Source: Candidatus Levyibacteriota bacterium | Lineage (GTDB): Bacteria > Patescibacteria > Microgenomatia > Levybacterales > UBA12049 | Reading direction: 5' to 3' | Assembly (NCBI GenBank): GCA_027334565.1 | Contig: DAHWUP010000010.1 | Location: 1 to 24,332 of the forward strand | DNA: 24,332 nt | Shown: in pieces, positions 5,874 to 12,599 of the stretch | How the letters are laid out: each line of letters starts with the position of its first letter | Position numbering within the stretch: the stretch's first letter is position 1 | Program-made: the position numbers and the translations under genes | The notes under the pieces: generated by a model | Seen by the model: only the letters and a program-made list of their open reading frames with translations | What the model was told of the DNA's origin: nothing | Database searches by the model: none

Positions 5874-6446
5874 ATGGATTCCTACTTTAAAAAAGAGATC
5901 GTTTATCCTTACAAGGGCATTAAGTTTTATTTTGATGTGGCTAATGAATTATTCTCGACCTTCGCGATCGATCATGGCACAGATATGCTTCTTCGCCATA
6001 TAAGCTTAAATCAGCCAAAGGCTATTTTGGACTTAGGTTGCGGTTACGGACCGATCGGAATAGTTTTAGCAAGAACAAATCCCGAATCAACTACTTACAT
6101 GCTCGACTCCGATTTACTGGCAATAAAATATTCTAAATTAAACATGATAAGAAATAACGTAACTAATGCTATTGCGCTTGGAAGTATCGGAATAGAAAAT
6201 ATAGAAGATAAAAAATTTGATCTAATCGCTTCCAATATTCCGGCCAAAATAGGAGATAAGGCAATTATCCAGGAATTCATTTTAAAACCTTACAATAGAT
6301 TAAATAAAAACGGAGAATATTGGATAGTAATAGTAAATGCTCTAAACAGATTGATTCCGATCCTAAATCAAAAATATGATCTTAAATTTGAGCTTGTCAG
6401 AAGAAGAAAAGGTCACTTTTTATATAAGATTAGAAAAACTGATTGA
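5874..6446 (+). CDS. RsmC-like class I SAM-dependent methyltransferase
   Basis: A 190-residue cytosolic protein with the 'methyltransferase small' (MTS) domain found in RsmC, which methylates 16S rRNA G1207, and in B. subtilis YbxB. SAM-binding motif I is DLGCGYGPIG (53-62), and the acidic residue ending strand 2 is in YMLDSD. The catalytic position, normally NPP-F/H, is NIPAK (121-125), a variant that keeps the Asn and the second Pro. The N-terminal YPYKGIKFYFDVANELFS resembles the strand pair ahead of the fold in this family. rRNA is the likely target, but the exact base cannot be deduced. The gene is leaderless by prediction and lies directly after tRNA-Trp. Confidence 0.85.
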   Translation: MDSYFKKEIVYPYKGIKFYFDVANELFSTFAIDHGTDMLLRHISLNQPKAILDLGCGYGPIGIVLARTNPESTTYMLDSDLLAIKYSKLNMIRNNVTNAIALGSIGIENIEDKKFDLIASNIPAKIGDKAIIQEFILKPYNRLNKNGEYWIVIVNALNRLIPILNQKYDLKFELVRRRKGHFLYKIRKTD

Positions 6447-6497
6447 AATGATATTTGCCGATACAATCAATTTAAGTCCTGCCGACCTTTGGCACAT

Positions 6498-6926
6498 TTA
6501 ACCGCTTGCGGTGAATCTATCAACAATAAACGAGGCGGCAAACCCCAGAACCGGCGCCAGAATAAAAATCCCGTAAATGCCCAAATAACCGTATAATCTC
6601 CCGATGATACTTAAGTTATGAAAAAAAAGAGGCAACCAGGTTGAGAATCCCATCAAATGCCCGAATCCGAAAGTAAACGGGATCCATAATCCGATAAATT
6701 TTGAAAATTTTTTATAAACAACATAGGATACGGAAAAAATCAACAGCACGTAAAGTAGCTTAAGAAGCAAACTATCCTGCCCGAAGATGCCCCAAAGCCA
6801 TAAAACTATCTTATCCCCTTCCATTCCTTTCCCGCTTAAGATCCCGTAGGTCGTAATCGACGAATCCAGCAAGAAAGCAAAAAAATAAAACGACAGTGCG
6901 GAAATTATATTTTTGTCCTTTGTCAT
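6498..6926 (-). CDS. Small polytopic membrane protein, unknown function
   Basis: A 142-residue protein that I do not recognise. Hydrophobic segments lie at about residues 8-28, 53-71, 77-97 and 115-135, so four transmembrane helices are likely. A short charged N-terminus (MTKDKN) precedes the first helix, and the helix ends carry Gly/Trp/Pro-rich patches such as WIPFTFGFGHLMGF. There is no recognisable catalytic motif. It is a single gene on the minus strand, divergent from the ABC permease gene. Its promoter has TTGATA, an 18-bp spacer, TGA-TATCAT, then 6 bp to ATG 6926, so the mRNA is predicted to be leaderless. Confidence 0.75.
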   Translation of the reverse strand: MTKDKNIISALSFYFFAFLLDSSITTYGILSGKGMEGDKIVLWLWGIFGQDSLLLKLLYVLLIFSVSYVVYKKFSKFIGLWIPFTFGFGHLMGFSTWLPLFFHNLSIIGRLYGYLGIYGIFILAPVLGFAASFIVDRFTASG

Positions 6927-6932
6927 AATTAA

Positions 6933-6975
6933 ATGATATCAGATTCTTTATTTTACTATCAAAAAGTCATACACT
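6933..6975. promoter_or_regulatory. Divergent leaderless promoters, membrane protein gene / ABC permease gene
   Basis: Leftward: TTGATA (6962-6957), an 18-bp spacer and TATCAT (6938-6933) preceded by TGA, then 6 bp to ATG 6926. Rightward: TACACT (6970-6975), then 6 bp to ATG 6982, with only a weak -35 (TTTATT at 6947-6952). The two promoters overlap, so they may compete. Confidence 0.65.
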
Positions 6976-6981
6976 TATTGT

Positions 6982-7794
6982 ATGGCTGTTAGGCACTACC
7001 ATCATCATTATCATTTCAGTTATTTAACCAGCAAAAAGCGCCACTTCTCGTCGGTACTGATAGTAATCGCGGTTATCACCTTAATCATTTTAACGGTTCT
7101 TCATGTCTTGAGCCCGCAACAGGGAATAAATTTAAATCAGATCTCTTGGGAAATGGTCGTTTTTGCTACGTTTAATACGCTTTTCAGGCTTTTGATTTCT
7201 TATTTTTTGTCGCTCGTTTTATCAATTCCCATCGCTCTTTTAATCACCAAAAGCGAACGTACCGAAAGATTTCTGCTGCCTATTGCGGACATTATCCAGT
7301 CCGTGCCTGTTTTGGCGTTTTTCCCTGTCGTAGTGGTATTCTTTATAAAATTTAACGCCCAGGAAAGTGCGGTTATATTCATTCTGTTTATGGCCATGCT
7401 CTGGAATCTGGTCTTTAGCCTTATCGGCGGCTTAAAGACCGTCCCAAGAGACATCACGGATGCGGCCACCATTTTCCATGTCAAAGGTTTTAGGAAGTTG
7501 CGATACATTACAATTCCTGCCGTATTCCCCTACATCATCACCGGCTCGCTTCTTGCCTGGGCCCAGGGCTGGAGCTTGCTGATTGTAGCCGAAGCCCTTC
7601 ATAGCTATATCCCGGGAGGCACCGCGGCTAACGATCCGTTAGGTTTGGGAAGTTTACTGGTCAATTCCTTTTACAACGGTAAGAATGCCGTCTTTTTGGC
7701 GGCCTTGATAGTGATGATCGTGGTTATCGCCCTTCTAAACTTCTTCGTCTGGCAAAAGTTGTTGCACGTTGCGGAAAGGTTTAAATTTGATTGA
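6982..7794 (+). CDS. ABC transporter permease, nitrate/sulfonate/taurine-type
   Basis: A 270-residue inner-membrane permease of the BPD_transp_1 family (SsuC/TauC/NrtB-like), with about six transmembrane helices. The coupling (EAA) loop that docks on the ATPase is seen in DAATIFHVKGFRKLRYITIP, with the conserved Gly followed by the Ile-Pro segment. Family relatives import sulfonates, taurine, nitrate, bicarbonate or thiamine precursors. The substrate here is unknown, and no periplasmic binding protein gene is in the window. The N-terminus MAVRHYHHHYHFSY is unusually His/Tyr-rich and precedes the first helix. The stop overlaps the start region of the ATPase gene, so the two are coupled. Confidence 0.9.
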   Translation: MAVRHYHHHYHFSYLTSKKRHFSSVLIVIAVITLIILTVLHVLSPQQGINLNQISWEMVVFATFNTLFRLLISYFLSLVLSIPIALLITKSERTERFLLPIADIIQSVPVLAFFPVVVVFFIKFNAQESAVIFILFMAMLWNLVFSLIGGLKTVPRDITDAATIFHVKGFRKLRYITIPAVFPYIITGSLLAWAQGWSLLIVAEALHSYIPGGTAANDPLGLGSLLVNSFYNGKNAVFLAALIVMIVVIALLNFFVWQKLLHVAERFKFD

Positions 7795-8494
7795 ACTGGC
7801 TTTAAAAGACGTCAGTAAGGTCTATAAACAGGAAAAGGTTACCGCACTTGCGGATGTCAGCCTTGAAATAAACCAGGGCGAATTTTTTTGCCTGGTCGGG
7901 CCTTCCGGTTGTGGTAAATCGACCATCTTAAGGATCATTGCGGGACTTGAGAAGCCGTCTTCTGGCACCGTCCAGTCGCCTGCGGAAGTATCGATGGTTT
8001 TCCAGTCAGGCGCATTGCTTCCATGGATGAATGTCGAAGAAAACGTCTCATTTGTCTGTAAAGCCAAAGGTCTTTCAAGCTTTAAGGCGGAGGAACAAAC
8101 CACCAGGTATCTTCGCATGGTGGATCTTGAAGGATTCAGATACCACTATCCGAGGGAGCTCTCTGGCGGGCAAAGACAAAGAGTGGGAATCGCACGGGCA
8201 TTAGCGGTTGAACCGAAGGTGTTGCTTTTGGACGAACCGTTCTCGGCTTTAGATCCTTTGACAACCGACGAACTCCACACTTACCTTTTAAAGATCTGGA
8301 AGGAAACCGGCAAAACCATTCTGATGGTTTCTCACCTGCTTGAGGAGGCCGTCCTGCTATCGGACAGAATCGGCATAATGAAAAAAAGCGAAATCGAACA
8401 GATAGTCAGCGTAGAATTGAAAAGGCCGAGAAAAGACGATTCGAAGGAGTTCTTAAACACCCTGGAGATTGTTAAAAACATCCTGGAACACTGA
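7787..8494 (+). CDS. ABC transporter ATP-binding protein, SsuB/TauB-like
   Basis: The nucleotide-binding subunit paired with the upstream permease. The 235-residue protein has Walker A GPSGCGKST (38-46), Q-loop VFQSGALLPW (71-80), signature LSGGQ (125-129), Walker B LLLDE (146-150), a D-loop and the switch His183. I chose TTG 7787, which gives MIELALKDVSKVY, the usual start of this family, and has GGAAAGG 8-14 bp upstream; a TTG at 7769 is possible but adds an unusual leader. It overlaps the permease stop (TGA 7792-7794). Its own stop shares one base with the next start (TGATG at 8492-8496). Confidence 0.9.
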   Translation: MIELALKDVSKVYKQEKVTALADVSLEINQGEFFCLVGPSGCGKSTILRIIAGLEKPSSGTVQSPAEVSMVFQSGALLPWMNVEENVSFVCKAKGLSSFKAEEQTTRYLRMVDLEGFRYHYPRELSGGQRQRVGIARALAVEPKVLLLDEPFSALDPLTTDELHTYLLKIWKETGKTILMVSHLLEEAVLLSDRIGIMKKSEIEQIVSVELKRPRKDDSKEFLNTLEIVKNILEH

Positions 8495-9402
8495 TGTTTC
8501 ATAAAGTTAACAAATCAACCGTTATAAAAGCTGCCATCGTTATGACGGTTCTTGCACTTTTACTGTACTCTGGTTTTTGTTTTCTGGTGGCGTACCTGGG
8601 AGTAAAACCGGTTACCGGACCGCTTAATATTTCACCGTCTGCCATAGGCAAAAACAACCAAGATATCACTGTTACGACCCGTGATAAAATAAAGCTTAAA
8701 GGCTGGCTGTTCCGTAGCAGTAGCGATAAACTGGTCATTCTGGTCACCGGATATGCACAAAACCGACTGGACAACGATTATGGCGGATATTTGATTGCAA
8801 AAGATTTGGTAAATAACGGGTACAACGTTCTTATCTACGACGACCGCGCGACCGGGCTGTCCGGCGGAAACTACATGACCCAGGGCATGAAAGAAAGCTT
8901 GGACCTTCTTTCCGTTGTAAGCTTCGCAAGGTCAATCGGTTTTAAGGACCAAAATATTGCGCTGATCGGTAACTCGCTTGGAGCAATCGTGATTCTTCAA
9001 GATTGCGACAGATTACCGAGCGTGGGAGCGATGGTCATCGATAGCGCGGCCTTCAACGTTAAGGGTATCATGGAAAACATACTCCAAAACCAAAACCATA
9101 TAAACAAAATCTTTAATCCCGGAATATTTTTTATCCTAAAACACCTTTACGGCATCGACTTTAGCCAAATTCAGCCCGCCGAACATATACTTAAAGCGCC
9201 GGAGAGAATATTTCTGTATTTACACGGTGCCTTGGATACGACAATTTATCCTGTCGAAAGCAAGAAGCTTTTAGCCATATCCAATCCCAACAGCAGACTT
9301 GTGGTTTTTCCAAACGCCACCCATGTACAAACCTACAAAAGCGACCCGGGTCTTTACCGTCAGAAGGTATTCTCTTTTCTCTCTCAAAATTTGGAAAAAT
9401 AA
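8494..9402 (+). CDS. Membrane-anchored alpha/beta hydrolase
   Basis: A 302-residue protein with one N-terminal transmembrane segment (about 12-35), followed by an alpha/beta-hydrolase domain that probably faces outside. The nucleophile elbow is GNSLG (159-163, Ser161), the likely acid is Asp248 in HGALDT, and the likely base is His277 in NATHVQTY. This is the layout of BEM46/YfhR-like serine hydrolases and S33-type peptidases, where Ser-Asp-His cleaves esters or peptides. The oxyanion region is probably VTGYAQNR. Substrate unknown. It is the third gene of the ABC transporter operon, overlapping the ATPase gene by one base, so it may act on the transported compound or on cell-surface material. 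Confidence 0.85.
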   Translation: MFHKVNKSTVIKAAIVMTVLALLLYSGFCFLVAYLGVKPVTGPLNISPSAIGKNNQDITVTTRDKIKLKGWLFRSSSDKLVILVTGYAQNRLDNDYGGYLIAKDLVNNGYNVLIYDDRATGLSGGNYMTQGMKESLDLLSVVSFARSIGFKDQNIALIGNSLGAIVILQDCDRLPSVGAMVIDSAAFNVKGIMENILQNQNHINKIFNPGIFFILKHLYGIDFSQIQPAEHILKAPERIFLYLHGALDTTIYPVESKKLLAISNPNSRLVVFPNATHVQTYKSDPGLYRQKVFSFLSQNLEK

Positions 9403-9419
9403 ATGTTTTCCATCGTCAC

Positions 9420-9448
9420 TTGATTAAAATAAAACTTTTGTCTATAAT
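9420..9448 (+). promoter_or_regulatory. Promoter of the unknown gene at 9465
   Basis: TTGATT (9420-9425), a 17-bp spacer and TATAAT (9443-9448). The ATG at 9465 is 16 bp downstream and an in-frame TTG at 9459 is 10 bp downstream. Confidence 0.7.
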
Positions 9449-9464
9449 TCCCTTTTTGTTGAAT

Positions 9465-9848
9465 ATGCACGAAAAACCAAGAGCCTGCCAGGAATGCTTA
9501 ACTGCCCAGAAAGTCGATCGCCAACCGGCAGTTTGCTTTTTGGCAGAATCATCTTCGGCTATCAATCAAAGGTATGCCGGCCACACTTTGAGTAAAGATC
9601 AAATCCGTGAGGGGCGAGATACCGTATCACGAACTATTCAGCGGGCTCGTTCGCGCGGTTGTCCTAATTCGGAGATAATTGCATTTCGTGATTCAATAAC
9701 CGCTGTTCCACTACCCCCAAGGTTCCCGTTCAGTCTTGCGGGGGCAAAACCGGATCCCGCCGGCTTATTTTTACATGACCGTATGGTAGAAATACATCAA
9801 ATTCACCAAGATACTAAGGGCTTAAAGGGCAGAAGGTATACCCGTTAA
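9465..9848 (+). CDS. Hypothetical protein, 127 residues
   Basis: I do not recognise this protein. It is polar and basic, without a signal peptide or membrane segment. It has CQEC near the N-terminus (residues 8-11) and one further Cys, then an Arg-rich helix (DTVSRTIQRARSRG), a Pro-rich middle and a His/Lys-rich C-terminus. A small nucleic-acid-binding or regulatory protein is possible, but nothing proves it. ATG 9465 is chosen over the in-frame TTG at 9420, because the latter lies inside the -35 element. No Shine-Dalgarno is visible. It converges on the PAP2 gene, with a T8 run (9865-9872) in the 30-bp gap but no clear hairpin. Confidence 0.55.
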   Translation: MHEKPRACQECLTAQKVDRQPAVCFLAESSSAINQRYAGHTLSKDQIREGRDTVSRTIQRARSRGCPNSEIIAFRDSITAVPLPPRFPFSLAGAKPDPAGLFLHDRMVEIHQIHQDTKGLKGRRYTR

Positions 9849-9878
9849 ATTTAAGGATAGGATTTTTTTTGCTGTGCC

Positions 9879-10514
9879 CTACAACAGAAACGTCAGTGCA
9901 AACAACCCGCAGGAACTACCAAGAAGAGTTCCGCCGATAACATCCGAAAGCCAATGTTCGCCCAAATAGATCCTGCTTATAAACATCAACGCTACTACCG
10001 ATGCCGTTAAACCGTAAAGTAAATACTTTTGCATGTTTGATAACTTTTGAAGACGGTAAATGATAAATACCAGGATAACGGATAAAAAAAGCGTTCTGGC
10101 CAAATGTCCGGAAGGATAAGAAGAACCGGGTTGTACGTATGATGACGGAAAATTAAAACCCAAATCGTATCTAAAAAACCTGTACGAAGGCCCCGGGTGA
10201 TAAACGAATATTTTCCCGAAAAGTTCCAGAAGATGGAAAAGGGCATAAATGCAAAGAACAAAAATATAACTCATTTTTTTAAATACAAACCATAATAAAA
10301 GCAAGATTATGCTCACAATTTCTACACTCCCAAGCAAACTTAAGAATGAAAACAAGGTATCGAAAGCCCTTGAAATATGGTTTTGCAGTCTAACCGTCGT
10401 ATTAAAATCAAGCTGCGTAAATAGGTCTTTATGAACGAGGTACGAAAACAACATAAACGCGGCGAACAGAAAAATGCCAAAGACTACCGGAGGAATTTTA
10501 TCGTGTCTAATCAT
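9879..10514 (-). CDS. PAP2-family membrane phosphatase
   Basis: A 211-residue integral membrane protein with about six helices. It carries the PAP2 signature: Lys101 in KIFVYHPGP (motif 1, with HPGP in place of the usual RP), PSGH (134-137, catalytic His137) and SRIYLGEHWLSD (180-191; Arg181, His187, Asp191). Family members dephosphorylate lipid phosphates such as phosphatidic acid or undecaprenyl diphosphate on the outer face of the membrane. Undecaprenyl-PP recycling is plausible for a cell-wall-bearing bacterium but not proven. Its ATG shares one base with the galU stop (TAATG), so it is the second gene of a galU operon. Confidence 0.92.
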   Translation of the reverse strand: MIRHDKIPPVVFGIFLFAAFMLFSYLVHKDLFTQLDFNTTVRLQNHISRAFDTLFSFLSLLGSVEIVSIILLLLWFVFKKMSYIFVLCIYALFHLLELFGKIFVYHPGPSYRFFRYDLGFNFPSSYVQPGSSYPSGHLARTLFLSVILVFIIYRLQKLSNMQKYLLYGLTASVVALMFISRIYLGEHWLSDVIGGTLLGSSCGLFALTFLL

Positions 10515-11398
10515 TAACGAAGGCCTAAGCCTTTTAAGAACTCCTTGAATTCACTACTGATGTCAGGATGTTTCAAACCGAGCTCAACAACCGTTTTCAT
10601 GTACTCAAGTTTATTGCCCGTATCATAATATTTGCCTCCTTTTATCTCGACCGCAAAAATCGGCACTCCCCTATCTCTTAATTTATTGATCGCGTCCACC
10701 AGCCATATCTCTCCTCCCTGCCCGGGATCCAGGCTTCTCAAAGCTTCGAATATCTCGGGCGGTAAAATGTAGGCTCCGTGAGTTGCCAGATTTGAAGGTG
10801 CCCTGTCGGGATCCGGTTTTTCTACGATCTGGTTGATCCTGAATACATTATCCTCAACCGGAGTGACGTCGGCAATCCCGTATCTTTTTAGATCTTCCTT
10901 CCTTTCGATCCTGACCCCTGAGATAACAACGCCGCCGTGCTTGTCGTAAACATCCATCATTTGCTTAAGCCGCGGAGGCCGTGAATAAATAAACTCGTCT
11001 CCCCAAAGCACCGCAAAAGGTTCGGAGTCGATCACCGGCTCGGCCGAGAGTACCGGAGTGCCGTTTCCGTATGCCCCTTTCTGCCTGATGTAAATAAAAT
11101 TAGCCAGTTCGGAAATCTTTCTAACGTGCCGCATGAGTTCGTCTTTTCCTCCCATCTCCAGGTTTTTTAACAGTTCGGCGTTGGGAACGTCGAAATGGTC
11201 CTCTATCGCTCTTTTTGCTGCACCGGTTACGATGATTACGTCCTCTATCCCGGACTCTACCGCCTCCTCGACCACGTACTGGATTACCGGCTTATCGACA
11301 ATCGGAAGCATTTCTTTAGGCATTGCCTTGGTTTGTGGCAAAAAACGGGTACCAAACCCTGCTGCTGGTATGACAACTTTGCTAATTTTCTTACTCAT
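10514..11398 (-). CDS. galU: UTP--glucose-1-phosphate uridylyltransferase
   Basis: Makes UDP-glucose from UTP and glucose-1-phosphate for surface polysaccharides and glycolipids. The 294-residue protein has the nucleotidyltransferase motif PAAGFGTRFLPQTKAMPKEM near the N-terminus, with the GalU-specific KEMLPIVDKPVIQYVVEE continuation. It also has VIVTGAAKRAIEDHFD, the metal-binding Asp in LWGDEFI, EKPDPDRAPSN, and GGKYYDTGNKLEY close to the end. Length is normal. Start ATG 11398 has no Shine-Dalgarno; the -10 lies 10 bp upstream. It is transcribed divergently from the DsbA-like gene and ends in a one-base overlap with the PAP2 phosphatase gene, consistent with an envelope-polysaccharide role. 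Confidence 0.96.
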   Translation of the reverse strand: MSKKISKVVIPAAGFGTRFLPQTKAMPKEMLPIVDKPVIQYVVEEAVESGIEDVIIVTGAAKRAIEDHFDVPNAELLKNLEMGGKDELMRHVRKISELANFIYIRQKGAYGNGTPVLSAEPVIDSEPFAVLWGDEFIYSRPPRLKQMMDVYDKHGGVVISGVRIERKEDLKRYGIADVTPVEDNVFRINQIVEKPDPDRAPSNLATHGAYILPPEIFEALRSLDPGQGGEIWLVDAINKLRDRGVPIFAVEIKGGKYYDTGNKLEYMKTVVELGLKHPDISSEFKEFLKGLGLR

Positions 11399-11408
11399 GA
11401 GCTTATTG

Positions 11409-11438
11409 ATTGTAAATCAGGAAACGTTTTTCTGTCAA
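11409..11438 (-). promoter_or_regulatory. galU promoter
   Basis: Minus strand: TTGACA (11438-11433), an 18-bp spacer and TACAAT (11414-11409), then 10 bp to ATG 11398. The transcript would have a leader of only a few bases. Confidence 0.8.
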
Positions 11439-11458
11439 CTGTATTAAATTAAAACAAT

Positions 11459-11487
11459 TTGACTTTTAAAAGCTTACCTGCTTCACT
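11459..11487 (+). promoter_or_regulatory. Leaderless promoter of the DsbA-like gene
   Basis: TTGACT (11459-11464), a 17-bp spacer ending in TGC, and TTCACT (11482-11487), then 7 bp to ATG 11495. The same layout recurs ahead of the next gene. Confidence 0.75.
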
Positions 11488-11494
11488 TAAATTA

Positions 11495-12562
11495 ATGCCC
11501 GATCAGGATTTATTCGATTATATCACCTACCAACTTTTGGAGGGCGCTAACAGGCAAACAATCTCCGATTCGCTTCTTTCGAAAGGCTGGCAAAAGGAGC
11601 AAATAGAAGAAGCATATAATGCCGTTTCCGGCCAGCTAAACCCAACGGTATCACCCCCTGCTCCGCCTGAGAAAAACGAGGATCCATCCGGTTTTGTTGT
11701 TCAAAGTCTGGGCGATAAAGACGTTATTTATAGATCCGGCTTCTGGATTGCTTTGGCTTTATGTTTTTTTGAATTTGTTTTGATTTTATATTTGCTTTTT
11801 CCAAATCTGGTCAAATCCTATCTTTATCTCGTAAATCCCGCAAAAGAACAACCTGTAAAAACCGGCCAGTCGGCAAATTATCCTCCTTCCCCGTCAAGTG
11901 TATCCGTAAATCTTGCCGCTAAAATCTCCCCCGGCGCTTCCGGGAATCGAAATTCCAATTCTTTCCCCACTCCGACCGTTAATTACCCCGGATCTTCGGT
12001 CCTACCCCCTGCTGCCGCAGCAAAGATTGGACTTGGAAATTTTCCCGCGCTCGGAGACCCTAACGCCAAAGTGACCCTGACCGAATTCGCCGACTTTAGG
12101 GATCCTTTTTCCGCACACTGGTTTAACAATACCTGGCCGAACATCCTCAACGATTATATACATACCGACAAGATCCAATTCGTCTTTAGGCAGTATGCTT
12201 TTTTGGGATCCGCTTCAACGGTTGCGGCACTTGCGGCCGAATGCGCCAATGATCAGGGAACATTCTGGGAATTTCATGACTGGCTTTTTACCAATCAGCC
12301 ACCCGAAAGCGACACCGGTATGTTTACTACCCAAAATCTTGCTAGCGCCGCAGCCTCGATGGGGATGGACTCCGCATCCTTTTCCTCATGTTTAAATAAT
12401 AAAAGCGATCAGGCAAGCGTTGACACGGATCTTTCGGACGGCGAAAAAGCCGGAGTTTCGGGCACCCCTACCTTTTTCATAAACGGAGTACAACTGGTGG
12501 GCGACCAGCCCTACAGCGCTTTCCAGACGGCGATAAACCAAGCGCTATCCGGTTCCAACTGA
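11495..12562 (+). CDS. Membrane-anchored DsbA-like thioredoxin-fold protein lacking the CxxC site
   Basis: 355 residues in four parts: an N-terminal helical module (1-44, MPDQDLFDYI to EEAYNAV), a transmembrane helix (about 83-106), a Pro/Ser-rich linker (about 115-180) and a DsbA/BdbD-like thioredoxin fold (about 181-352). The fold is recognisable from GDPNAKVTLTEFADF, AALAAECANDQGTFWEFHDW and the cis-Pro loop GTPTFFING (323-331). Where active relatives carry CPFC there is DPFS (203-206), so both catalytic cysteines are gone. Cys250 and Cys299 remain and could form a structural disulfide. A redox role is therefore unlikely; binding or chaperone activity is an inference. I start at ATG 11495, matching the next gene's MPDQDL start and the promoter spacing; an upstream TTG at 11459 is part of the -35. 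Confidence 0.85.
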   Translation: MPDQDLFDYITYQLLEGANRQTISDSLLSKGWQKEQIEEAYNAVSGQLNPTVSPPAPPEKNEDPSGFVVQSLGDKDVIYRSGFWIALALCFFEFVLILYLLFPNLVKSYLYLVNPAKEQPVKTGQSANYPPSPSSVSVNLAAKISPGASGNRNSNSFPTPTVNYPGSSVLPPAAAAKIGLGNFPALGDPNAKVTLTEFADFRDPFSAHWFNNTWPNILNDYIHTDKIQFVFRQYAFLGSASTVAALAAECANDQGTFWEFHDWLFTNQPPESDTGMFTTQNLASAAASMGMDSASFSSCLNNKSDQASVDTDLSDGEKAGVSGTPTFFINGVQLVGDQPYSAFQTAINQALSGSN

Positions 12563-12563
12563 T

Positions 12564-12592
12564 TTGACTTTTGGCGACCAACTTGGTTAACT
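12564..12592 (+). promoter_or_regulatory. Leaderless promoter of the pseudopilin-tailed membrane protein gene
   Basis: TTGACT (12564-12569), a 17-bp spacer ending in TGG, and TTAACT (12587-12592), then 7 bp to ATG 12600. It begins immediately after the stop of the upstream gene and is nearly identical in design to that gene's own promoter. Confidence 0.75.
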
Positions 12593-12599
12593 AAAATCA

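Noticed and set aside
11459..11494. Upstream TTG start for the DsbA-like protein
   Set aside because: The TTG is part of the TTGACT -35 element, and the neighbouring paralogous module starts at MPDQDL.
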